Assembly: GCA_902729315.2 (NCBI GenBank)
Contig: LR746278.1
Span: 250,501 to 314,500 of the forward strand
Reading direction: 5' to 3'
DNA from: Spirodela intermedia
Lineage: Eukaryota > Streptophyta > Magnoliopsida > Alismatales > Araceae
Length of the DNA stretch: 64,000 nt
Shown: in pieces, positions 38,168 through 48,577 of the stretch
How positions within the stretch are numbered: position 1 is the first letter of the stretch
Layout: each line of letters starts with the position of its first letter
Program-made: the position numbers and the translations under genes
The notes under the pieces: generated by a model
What the model saw: only the letters and a program-made list of their open reading frames with translations
Database searches by the model: none
Told to the model about the DNA's origin: nothing

Positions 38168-40445
38168 TCAGTGTTGACTCTCGATGAGGTCCGAAAGGGT
38201 TATCTTCCCACAGTTGCCCTTGTCCACCCGGTCAAACTGCTCGCAGATCGGCAGGATGTCCTTCTCCGCTATCTTCCCCATCTCCTTGAGCTTGTAGATG
38301 ACGAACTCCGATTTACTGTAAATGGCAAAGAACAGGGTCGCATGAGTTTCGTGCACAGACGTTGGTGGCATCTTTAGAAACTTAGAACAAAAAGCAGTTC
38401 AACGAAGTAGACGAAGGATGTTCGTTCCTCGCCGTCTCTCCCACCACCACCAGTAACTTTGAAGATGAATCCACTAGAACGAAGAGTTCAAACAACAAGC
38501 ACTCTACGAGTCGGGTGAGATTTCAGCAATAGATTCACAAGAAATGAGGAGAAAAAGATGACACCGGATGGTATGATTTCAGCAGGACTCCAGAGAATGG
38601 TCTAATGGTATGAGTTTATCTCAGCTAATTTTCACTAACCCTGAAAGAACAAATCTTCTACTAAATTATAGGTTCCAGATAATAAATATGCCATGCATTC
38701 GCAAGATTTGCTTCTCTAAAGAAAGTTGTATTCCTTCCTCTACACGAAATGGCAGAGGAATCGCCCTCCCCCAGCACCACCACCACCACCACCTGTTCAT
38801 CGCCGAGCACCAGAGAAAGCGAGCAGCTTCGGCTTAATCCACCCAAACCCAGTTTCCAAAGGAAACTGGCCAGCAAGAAGACTGCCGGAAGGCATAACAG
38901 CCATCAGATGAATCCGACAGAAGGACAGGTTTTCATCCGATTCTACCAACATAAGTTTAAATCCCAAGAACCCAAAAGAATTCTATTCAGTCTCTGCAAC
39001 CCCTGATGCTAAATCCCAGAGTCCTGATTCGGAGAATGAATGATGAGCGACTGGATTCAATCAGTCGATCCAGGAGGCAAGGGGCAAAGCTCCGCTGCTC
39101 CTAATGTTGTTCGGGGGGAGGGGAAGGACTCGATACGGCCAGCAGATTAGTAGAGAGATCCAGGCAGCAAGGTAGGACACAGGCGGTGGCAGCGGCGGCG
39201 GGAGGGGGGGATGTGTGGAAGGAAAGTAGACCTGACAAAGCCCTTATGGTCGATGTCGGCGGCGAGGAACTCTGAGACGGTCATGTTCCGGTGGAGAACC
39301 CACTTGGCGATGGACCGGTGTCTCTTGTCGATCCTCGCCTCGGCCAAGTAGAGGAAGGCCCTAGCGACGGCGAGGGTAGAGACCAGAAGCCAGATAGAGG
39401 CGAACATCCGGCCGGCGAGAGACTCGAAGGCCCTGTCGCCGTAGCCGACGGTGGTGACGGACATGACCGAGAGGTAGAAGGAGTCGACCCAGCCGAGCTC
39501 CTCCACGTAGTGCATCACCCCCGTCCCGAGGCCGATGCAGAGGACGACGACCCCGAGGGCGACGCCCACCTTGAGCCGGATCCTCATCCTCCCCTTCTTC
39601 ACGTCGACGAGGTAGGACTGGGCGCCATTGCCGCCCTTGACGGCGCTGAGCAGGAGGCTTTCTTGGAGGTCGAGCACGACGGAGACCATGCCCGAGAGGA
39701 GGATGTCGACGAAGCCGAAGCCGATGAGGACGAAGGCGACGGAGAAGAGCTTGGCGGAGGTTGTCTGAGGGGTGATGTCCCCGTAGCCGATGGTGCACAT
39801 GGTGACGATGCAGAAGTAGAAGGCGTCGACGATGGGGTGGGTCTCCTTGGCGGAAAAGTGGGCGCGATTGAAGGTGTAGGTGAGGACGCCAAAGGAGAGG
39901 TATACGACGAGGAGGATTACCGCCTGCCGGACGATGGGCGCCGACCCTGGCCGGGGCTCCGCCGCGTGGTGGTGGCCGGCGGCGGCGTCGACATCGTTGA
40001 TGACCGACATAGCCGGGGCTGTCCGGGAGCGGTGGAGGTTGGACTTGAACCTGGTGAATGCCGGGTCGACGAGCCACTGCGGAGGGGGCTGCTGCTCCGA
40101 GTGACCTCCCCCCTCGTCGCCGTTGTTACCGGGCTCATCTTCCCAGCGAGAGAAAGAAGGCGCGGCGCCACCGACGGAGGAGGAAAAAAGTAATTGGGGA
40201 GACCTGAGCGGCGGCGGGGACTGGGGCGGGGGGGAGGAGGGTAGTATCAGGTTGAGGGCGTCGCCGGGATGAGGGCCGAAGATGAGCCGATCCTTGAGTG
40301 AGGATGGGGGGTTCGGGGAGAAGGGCGGGAGGGAGACCTCCGATTCTTCCGGCAGAGCGCAGAGGATGGAAGAAGGGTTCGAAGGGGAAAACAGCTTCCT
40401 CCTCGAGATCGGGATGGCGGTGGGAAGGAGGGGCTCCTTTTCCAT
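38168..40445 (-). CDS. Two-pore potassium channel (TPK/KCO), complete, 2 exons, 453 aa
   Basis: TPK channels are K+-selective and mostly sit in the vacuolar membrane, where Ca2+ and 14-3-3 proteins activate them. Exon 1 (39232-40445) and exon 2 (38168-38315) join with phase 2 to give 454 codons. Start: ATG 40445 (MEKEPLLP); the frame runs further up without another ATG. The N terminus is long and Pro/Ser-rich, with a 14-3-3 motif RSRTAP near residue 140. Two pore loops are visible, CTIGYGDITP and TTVGYGDRAFE, each with GYGD and flanked by hydrophobic helices. The C terminus has two EF-hand-like stretches, AADIDHKGFVSKSEF (split by the intron) and FDRVDKGNCGKITLSDL. The intron is 916 bases. 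A paralogue lies 1.5 kb upstream on the same strand. Whether it is tonoplast or plastid localised cannot be told here. Confidence 0.93.
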
Positions 40446-41960
40446 CAGAAGGGAACCCCAGGAAGACGCAGACAGAAAGAGGAAGGTAGACCAAGAACCA
40501 GGCGCCGCCACAACAACAATCGACAGCCCTACTTGTAACTAAGCGCCAGACCAGAAGAAAGAACGTTCCAGGGATCCGCCAGCCATGGCTACTGAGGGAT
40601 GGGGAGCAATCGCATCCCTTTCTTCATTCTTCCTCTTCTTCTCCAAAAGGGTCTCCCCCCTTCGGCCCCTGTTCTATTAACGACGACGAATAGACGACGG
40701 CGGCGGCGGCGGAGACGGACGGAGGCAATAACCCCCGTGTGAAAGGGACACAAGAATAAATATAAAACGTACTCCTTCATTGGAGCCGAGGGCGAAGCAG
40801 TCAACGGGGACGGACATCAGATCAACTAGTTCCCCTCCACCAGGCCGTAAACCCCCCCTCAAAATCTGGTATTTTTTCCGGCGTGCGAGCTTCGGCCGGC
40901 CCCCATCTGCTGTCTCATTCATGAGGCAGTGGCTCTCTCTCTCTCTCTTTCCCCTTCCCCCTCAAGGGTTCGTACGAAGCCTTCTCTCCCGATCCCAGCG
41001 TGTACAGACCTCGCCAAGGCTTGTCCTCTCTCTCTCTCTCTCGTCAGCTAACAGAGACAGCTCACGCTTTCACCACGCTACCTCGGGCCATTTCCAACGT
41101 GCTTCACGTAATGGCACTTTATATGTGGTTAACCTCGTCCGTTAGAGAGAGAGAGAGAGAGAGAGTGAAAGAGATAGAGCGAGAGAGGGAGGGGGGGTGT
41201 GGGATCGGACTCTGATTCGTGAGCGCAGGTGTCTATCCTCGTAAATACTTGAGATTCAGGTGAATATCCATGTCCGATTCGAACCTCCGCCGGTAAGGTC
41301 AACCTCACCCTCACCGCGGAGATGACGATAACGATAGGGGGGGTAACTTGGGCCGCAGGCGGTTATTTTATACCCCCGAGGCGGCTGTCCGCGTCAGGCG
41401 GAAAGCTCTAGCCGCCGGTGGGCCACCCGGGACCGAGTTGTCGACAAGTCAACCCGCGCTCTCGGAGACCCGATTTAGTCGGTCGGATCCTACTACCGGT
41501 TAAATGGGCCAGGGCCCACTATCACTCTGGGCATCCACTCTCTACTCCTGCTCGTCGTCCTCGTCCAACTCAAACCTACTTATTCTTCACCTCTCTCCCT
41601 CTCCCTCTCCCCCTCTCTCTCTCTCCCCCTCTCTCTCTCTCTCAAACTCCCTTTCTCTCTCTCTCCCCCCTCTCTCTCTCCCCCCTCTCTCTCTCCCTCC
41701 CTCTCTCTCTCCCCCCCCTCTCTCTCTCCCCCCCCTCTCTCTCCCCCCTCTCTCTCTCTCCCTCTCTATCTCTCTCCCTCTCCCTCTCTTTCTCTCCCTC
41801 TCTCTCTCTCTCCCCCTCTCCCTCTCCTCTCTTTCTCTCCCCCCCTCTCTCTCTCTCCCTCTCTCTCCCCTCTCTCTCTCTAAACCCTATTATCAAGGGT
41901 GGGAGTGCCGCCTGGATAGAGCTGAAGAGAGAGAGAGAGAGCGCAGGCAGAGAGGCATAC
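40446..41960. other. Region between the two TPK genes, no terminal exon found
   Basis: This stretch should contain the promoter of the downstream TPK gene and, if the upstream paralogue is normal, its second exon. Reading the minus strand, I found no sequence resembling an EF-hand exon (K/R-SE-F/Y-V-x-YKLKEMGK). It holds GA/CT tracts at about 41018-41053, 41143-41165 and 41581-41885. Confidence 0.6.
41581..41885. repeat. 300-bp CT-rich microsatellite cluster
   Basis: About 300 bases are almost pure pyrimidine, made of (CT)n blocks separated by C runs. It starts 76 bases beyond the donor of the second TPK gene's only exon, inside what would be its intron or 3' region. Confidence 0.95.
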
Positions 41961-42874
41961 CTTATGACCCCATCATTGTTGAGGTCGGCGGCGACGAGGT
42001 CCCTGAAGGTCATCTTCTTCCGGAGGAACCACCGCGCGACCCCGCGGCTCCGCCTGTCGAATCTCAGCTCGACGAGGTACAGGAAGGCCCTCGCCACCGC
42101 CAGCGTGCTCACCAGCAGCCACACGACGGCGAAAATCCTCCCCCCCACCGTCTTGAAAGCGATATCCCCGTATCCCACCGTCGTCACAGACGTCACCGAC
42201 AGGTAGAAGCTGTCGAGCCAGCTCAGGCCCTCCAGCAGCCTCGCCATGCAGGTCCCCAGGGCGATGCACACGGCTACCACCGCCACCGCCAGCACCACCT
42301 TCATCCTCACTCTCATCCTCCTCTTCTTCACGTCCATCACGTACGTCTGCAGCGCAGCCGATAGCCGGTCGCCGTCCACCATGGTCACCAGCAGACCCTC
42401 CTGTGTGTCCAGGAAGTGCGCCAGCAGGCCGTTGAGGAGGATATAGACGAAACCGAAGCCGAAGAGGATGAAGCTGCAGGTGAACAGCCTAGTGAACTCG
42501 GAGTTGGGAACTATGTCGCCGTACCCGATGGTGCAGAGGGTCACCACCGAAAAGTAGAACCCGTCGACCACCGCCGTCGTCTTGTGCCCCTCGAAGCTTC
42601 CCCTCGTCAGCACGTAGACCAGCACGCCACAGACGAGGTAGATGACCACGCCGGCGGAGGCCAGCATGACGAAGGACTTCTCCGATGGTGAGGAACCAAG
42701 GCCACCGCCGTCGTCCTCGCTCCCCGGCGAGGCTTCTCCTCCGGCGGCGACAAAGATTGAAGGTGCGGAGTGGGAGCGGTGGAGGAGAGTGTGGCGCGGT
42801 GAGGTGATGCCTTGGGATGAGCCCTGCTCCATGTCAGATGAGCTCGGCGACGAGGATAGAAGATGCTCCTCCAT
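41961..42874 (-). CDS. Second two-pore K+ channel gene, first exon only; terminal exon not found
   Basis: This is a paralogue of the neighbouring TPK channel. From ATG 42874 (MEEHLLSS) the frame gives a 14-3-3 motif RSHSAP near residue 35, transmembrane helices, and pore loops CTIGYGDIVP and TTVGYGDIAFK, both with an intact GYGD. It ends in the first EF-hand (AADLNNDGVI) at a good donor AG-GTATGCC, in the same phase (2) and place as its neighbour's intron. No exon 2 was found before the neighbouring gene. Reading through the donor would add a short tail and then a Glu/Arg-rich run encoded by the CT tract, to a stop near 41642. The gene may be truncated, may use an exon I missed, or may splice into the neighbour's exon 2 at 38315, which is phase-compatible and would restore the EF-hands. 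Confidence 0.8.
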
Positions 42875-45800
42875 GAGATCCCTCCTGGATCGTCTTCTTC
42901 CTTGTTTCCTCTCCTCCCTGAGTACATACGGGTGTGTGGCTTCTTCGCCGACAACGATCCCTACTGTGGTGGCGTCCCCAACTGCGGCGCTGGGAGTGCT
43001 TAAGACCTGCCGTTGGAAGGGGGCATCTCACGGCCTCAACGGTCATTCAACCACGGCAAAGGTTGACTAGTATCGATTCACGCGCGTGCGGCTGACATTC
43101 AAAGCTCCCTCTCCCGCATCATCTACGATTCCACGCCGATGTGATAGCCGAGACCGTGGACCTCCCTCCCAAAGACTCGCCCTTTTCCGGCGACGGCGGC
43201 CGCCCTCGACTCCGGCGGCAGAGGCGCGAGGAGGGTGGCGCAACCGGCGGTGGAGAGAGAGAGAGAGAGAGAGAGAACTTGGTGAAGAGCGAGATCTCAT
43301 CCAGAAAAGAATTAAGGTAGAGATGTCCACCATAGAGTAGGAACAGGAAGGGAACGAAAAAATGAAAAGAAAAATATGAATTCTCTAGGGAGAAAAAGTC
43401 GGTTGATGAACAGCTGCCCACATGACACAAGAATGTGATGTGCGCTCCCGCGGACCAGTGGCTTCATTCCCCAAGACCAACTCCGTCTAAACGGGCGCGT
43501 CCCCCACCAGATCGAACCAGGCCAACGTCACCGTCTCTCCCCCAACAGGAATGCTCGCCCGGTGGGCACTCATCTCACCGCTGAACCTGAGCAATCAGAA
43601 GGAGAAGAAGAAGAAGAGGAAGAAGGGTTAGTATCCGCGATTCTGATCTTCGGTCTCCCCCAAGGAAGCTGCGAAGAGTGATCATGGAAAAACGGGCACA
43701 CAGTGTCTCACAGTGCCCAGAAAACAAAGAAAGACTCCCAACTTTGATCTAGGGGAACAGCAGTGAGCTTTCCACCCAATAACCCGACCATCGCCGAGCC
43801 ACGCACAGCGAGCAGTAAAAACTCAACTCTTGTGCAGGGTCTTAGCCCCGCAGACCCCAAAAGCATGCGACCAAGACGTAGACGAAAGAGAATATGGCCA
43901 GCAACCTCAGACAAGCTGCGCCAATTGAATACTGAATGAAAATAAAGCAGAACAGAAGAACGATTCAAGCACCAACAGGTGGGCGTCCCTGCGGTCAACC
44001 AGGTTGACCCCCGTGCCCAATTTTGCTCGATCTTGTTCACCACCAAGTCTCTCGGCCAGAGGTGAAGATGCATGCATGGGAGTCCACTGGAAGCATGTAA
44101 GATATAGTTTCACCCTTTAAGAAAATAGAATTGAGAAATTGTAAAGGGTTATGTTCCCCCGATCTCATAGTGATAGTATTTATAGATGCAAGCTACAATT
44201 ATGTCAAAAATATTTCCACACTCTGTGCTTTTTGCCATATTCTACCTTCTCAAAATATTCCCAGGCATCAATCCACGCTGATCCCTTTCAAATATACGGA
44301 GAGAAATTTATTTTCCGGAAAGAAAACTAATGAGAGCTACCAACGCCTGGGTTTTCATCGAGGAATCTAGAACCAGGCTAGCCAAATTGGTGTTGGATAG
44401 TACAGAGATGGAGATGGTGTGAGGGTGAGTCAGAGTCCAGAGGAGCTGGCGATGGAGGCAGAGGTTCCCAGGAGACGACAGCTGGTCAACTAGGAAGGCA
44501 ATCACTCCAGAAAGCAAAGGAGACGCCCTGGCCAGACCATCAGTGCGACCAACCTGAGAACCAGCTGGGTTCTTCTCTAATGGCAGACATGCCCCAGGAA
44601 CAAAATCCTTCACAGTGGACGGAGAACAAACTATTTCTCCAAATGGACAAGAAGCCATCGCCAGTGCTCCAAGATTGGAGGATCCATAGTGTGGGGTGGT
44701 TTTGACGGCAACACGTCAAAATAAGTTTCTGCTTCGCCCATCATATTACCTATTTCAAACCAAGCAAGATCAAATCGATCACGAGCCTCACCCGTTGAGG
44801 TCTGTATTGGCAAGGATCAACTACGGAAACAAGAATAGCAATCCACTTGGAACCTAAGATTAGCCCAAAATTCTTGGGTTCGGTCGATTATCTGAAAGGC
44901 TCAAGATGCTGCAATTAATGTTTCACAAAACACATGGGTTCATTCTACCAGTCTCTCTTTAGCATCCGAAATTGAGATCGCTTAGTTAATCCCCTCGCCT
45001 AAGAGACGAGAAGATTAAACCCCGAATGGAAGAAGCAGCAGAAAGACTCTGGCTGCCCCGAAACTGTTCCTACGACGAGCATTGTCCTCACCAAACCCCT
45101 TTGTCAAAGGGAAATATTATGCGCAGACAAGGCCTACAGGGAATATGTAACCAGCGCTGCATTTTCTCTGATAGGACGATTGGATGAAACGGGGAAGACG
45201 GGGTTCCCAAAGAGGCTCACAGGAAGTTCACCCACACTCTCTGAGACCTCCTCCAAGGAGCGACCTTTAACAAGAGGGCAATAGCGCCGCCAACCCCCCG
45301 CAACCTCAAAAATGACGGAGACAGTGTCCACAGTACATGCAGGGATGGGTCTGGCAAGAAATGCCGAGGATATTGCAGGAAGGCGTCAAGAATATATCCA
45401 GACAGTGATGAGGCCAAACTCGAAATGCCGAGAAGTTGGTGGAGAAGAAGGAAGAACCTGACTATGACTGACCTCCATCTCCTCTGGAAAGGCCTCCATT
45501 CCAACAGCAGCCCTCCATCCGCTGAGAATGCAGCGCCGCCACGGAAGGTACCACTACCGACAGACACCGACGGCAACATATCTTTGAGGACGACGAGGAC
45601 CGGAGATTCCACCAGACTGCTTGAAATTTCGCCAACTCCTAGCCTCGGAAGCAGCTGTCGGCGGCAGGCGACTGCCCGAACTTCCTTCTCGGTGCCTGCC
45701 CTCCCTCCCCTCCTCTCTCTACTTACTCTGGCCTCTCTCCAGAGGTCTGCTTATCTCTTGCGCTCTCCTCTCATGGGATTCCTCCGCCTCGTGCTGTCGT

Positions 45801-47875
45801 CCCACGAAGCCCGCGGCAGTTCTCTGTTCCCGTAGGCCTGAGATGACGGGCAATATCGTATGCCGAGGCTCCTTCTTTTCTCCCAGCGTCCTCCTCCACT
45901 CCCCCCCGCCCTCCGGTTCCTCCTCTGCTCCGGCAAAAAGGACCCCGAGCACGAATCCCAGGAGAAGGCAGACAGCAGACAGAGAGGAGGGAGGGAGGAT
46001 GGGAGCGGAGGAGAGTGAAGCGAATGCCGTCGGACTTGCTTGTCCTTAATATGTTCGCCATTGTTTAAGAGAAAAGAGTCTTAAGCATCAGCCTTCCTTG
46101 TCGTCTTTTCATGGTATCCCAAAATTTTTTGAAACGAGTGCACCGGGGAACAGGGAGGCAGCAGCAGAAGGAAGAAGAAGAAGAAAGGAGAGGAGGGAGG
46201 GGCTAATCCCTGCAGACCCTTTACGCCACGTACCCCACCGATTGTTCTATACCTTTTTTTGTTCGCACCCAAGCTCCCCTCCTTCCCGCCACGAACCCTC
46301 CTCTTTTCTTTATACTTTGATTATTCCCATATTAACCCTGCTCTGTATGCTCTGCAGGGGGAAGCGTCGACAGGTCCGGTCCGGGCCGGGCCGGCCAAGG
46401 TTATTATTATAAATAAACCTCTTATCTTATTAAGTATTATATTTGTCCCCCTAAAATGCTCGGGGCTTTACTCACTTTTTATTTATTTGTTGTCTGGAAA
46501 CATATGGGCCGGGCCCAAGTTCTCCAATGGCCCATCTACGAGGGATCACACGTGACAAGCTTCGACCCATTTTGCGCACTTGTACATGTATCCTCACGAA
46601 TCCGATACCACGGAACAGAATTGCACCCATCGGCATTTATTTAATTTTTTTGGGGATCCAAACAAAATAAAGTCGAATAAATGCACATAATAGCAATTTC
46701 ATAGGAATTCATAGACATTATGCAATACTTAAAACCTGCAGCACCTCGAGGAGTGGCCTGTAAGCCACTGTCAGACTTCTTTCCCTTCTGCCGGGAATCA
46801 GCCTTCGTCCAGTGCTTCACCCCCTACTCACTCAACCTCCCTGCTTCTTCCTTCTCCCTTCTTCTTCCTTCTTCTTCCTTCTTCCTTGCCCCCCTTGAGG
46901 AGTTAATGGCCGTTTCCGTGAAGACGAAGCATGCAGGGGCCCGCCGCTGCGGCGTCTTCTGTTGTGGCTGCTCTGCTATCGCCGGCGGCTCCTGTAGCCC
47001 ACGGGTGGCGGTGGCAGTGGCGCCACCGCCGCCGTGCTCCGGGGGAAGGGATCACGGAGAGCGGTGGAGATTCCTTTCTTGGCCCTGCTGCCCCGCCGCT
47101 GCCTTGTCGCGGTGTGTTCAGCGGTGGAGCGGGAGACAGAAGCCGACATTTCCGCGCCTCCCCGCCTCCGGGAGGGGCTGCCTGAGTCAGAGACAGACAG
47201 CCTTTCATCCCTGTCTCCAACTGTTAAAATTATTATATTTCTTGGCCATCCGTAAGATGTATTTAATATCGATTTCTTGCACGCTGGATATCGCTTACGG
47301 TGCGTGATCTTCTAGAAGAGTCTGGATTCTCGGCCCATTTGGTTGGCTAATGGCTAGTTTCAAGTTGCCGGGGAGGGGAAGCAGCGCACACATCGTCGGC
47401 AAGTAGACGGAATCTTGCCGCGGCCGTGTTTCGGCTGGCGGTGGTTGGAAGTTGCGGGGAGGTTGGGGCATATCCCCCAGCGGTTGGACAACACGAGGGG
47501 ACGCACCGGGCCCTTCTATGAGAAGTTAAAAGAGCGGACCTGTGTAGCAAAGTCAACCCGGGACGGAGTTCGGCAGAAGTCAACTCCCAGTTGTGAGCCC
47601 CAGCTAACCCGAAATGAAACTCGCAAGTTGGGCTCACCCATTAATTCCCTCAAAAGTCAACTCCATATTCTTTTTTCTAAAATAGCAAAAAAAAGCAGGA
47701 AACGGGCGACGCAAAATATCTATCCCAAAGTTTATCATTAGAATGACGATGATGCCCACGACACCCTACTGGGGTCGTCAGTGCTTTGACTTTTGCACGT
47801 TGCCCATCCGAGTCACCCACCCCCGAGCTGTCACGCCCACTAGAAGTCCGTCGTCAGTCAGCGTGCTCTTGCTCT

Positions 47876-47880
<5 letters not shown>

Positions 47881-47925
<45 letters not shown>
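47881..47925. repeat. (CT)n microsatellite
   Basis: A pure CT dinucleotide run of about 45 bases lies roughly 650 bases upstream of the first MAPKKK start codon. Confidence 0.97.
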
Positions 47926-47927
<2 letters not shown>

Positions 47928-48238
47928 AGAGTAGCTGACGGTGGTGGTGAGATGGACCAGAGGCTATTTATTTCTCACGGGGTTTTACACCCCCTAGTTC
48001 TTAGAGCGGGGGTGGGGATGGGGAAGTTGTCCTATTGAGGTTGTTAAACGATACTCGTGTGTCCGAGGGACACCACACCGAGACCCGACAACGTGCCTTC
48101 GGCGGAGAGGAAATGGCTGCTGGCGGTGCGATGAGTATATCTCGCCGTCGCCGCCGCAGGAAGTTAAGTCCCATTAAATAAATATTAAAAGCAACCCGAG
48201 GAAGCACGCGCGCCGCCGCCTCCGATCCCCTGCGTCGC

Positions 48239-48385
48239 CACGTGCTGAACAGCCACGTCCGCGATCGCATGATTGGCTTCGACGCCACGTAGCGTAAGCA
48301 TCACTTGGGACGCGGAGAAACACTAGGACGGATCCACTGGTGGAGCTGGCGTATCCTCGTTGGCCCCATCCATCTCCGACACGTG
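48239..48385 (+). promoter_or_regulatory. Two G-box/ABRE motifs upstream of the first MAPKKK
   Basis: CACGTG occurs at 48239-48244 and at 48380-48385 (as CACGTGG), 190-340 bases before the start codon. Further ACGT cores (GCCACGTCC, GCCACGTAG) lie between. Such motifs bind bZIP factors in ABA responses. MAPKKK17/18 genes in Arabidopsis are ABA-induced, so the motifs fit, but function is inferred. Confidence 0.45.
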
Positions 48386-48577
48386 GAGAGCTAGTTCCCC
48401 CCTTCTACAAGGGAGTCTCCCCTTCTCTGCCACTCCCTCCTTCCTCCCACCCTTAGCTGTAAGGGCGAACAGCTCAATGCCAACCGATGCACAGCTAAAC
48501 TCCCATCTCTCTATCTCTCTCTCTCATCTTAGATCATTTTCTCCAGATCCGCCGCCCGCCTGCCTCTCTCCCTCGGC

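Larger units (their letters stand above)
42875..48577. other. 5.7-kb region without a recognised gene
   Basis: The part near 42875-43400 is upstream sequence of the second TPK gene, with (GA)n at about 43255-43275. From 43440 to about 46050 many medium-length open frames exist on both strands, but none resembles a known family. Its even base composition and overlapping broken frames suggest an old retroelement or noncoding DNA. From 46100 to 48300 it is AT-rich with GC islands, including one at 46900-47190 with an unrecognised 84-codon frame. A (CT)n tract lies at 47881-47925. The last 400 bases are the promoter of the first MAPKKK gene. Confidence 0.55.

Noticed and set aside
39291-40193. 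A 300-codon plus-strand frame rich in Asp/Glu/Gly over the TPK exon
   Set aside because: It is a shadow of the minus-strand channel exon, which carries both pore loops and the EF-hand.
46720-47307. A 195-codon plus-strand frame, and an 84-codon frame at 46931-47185
   Set aside because: The area is GC-rich, but neither frame shows a domain, a family match or conserved signals. They are too weak to report as genes without transcripts.
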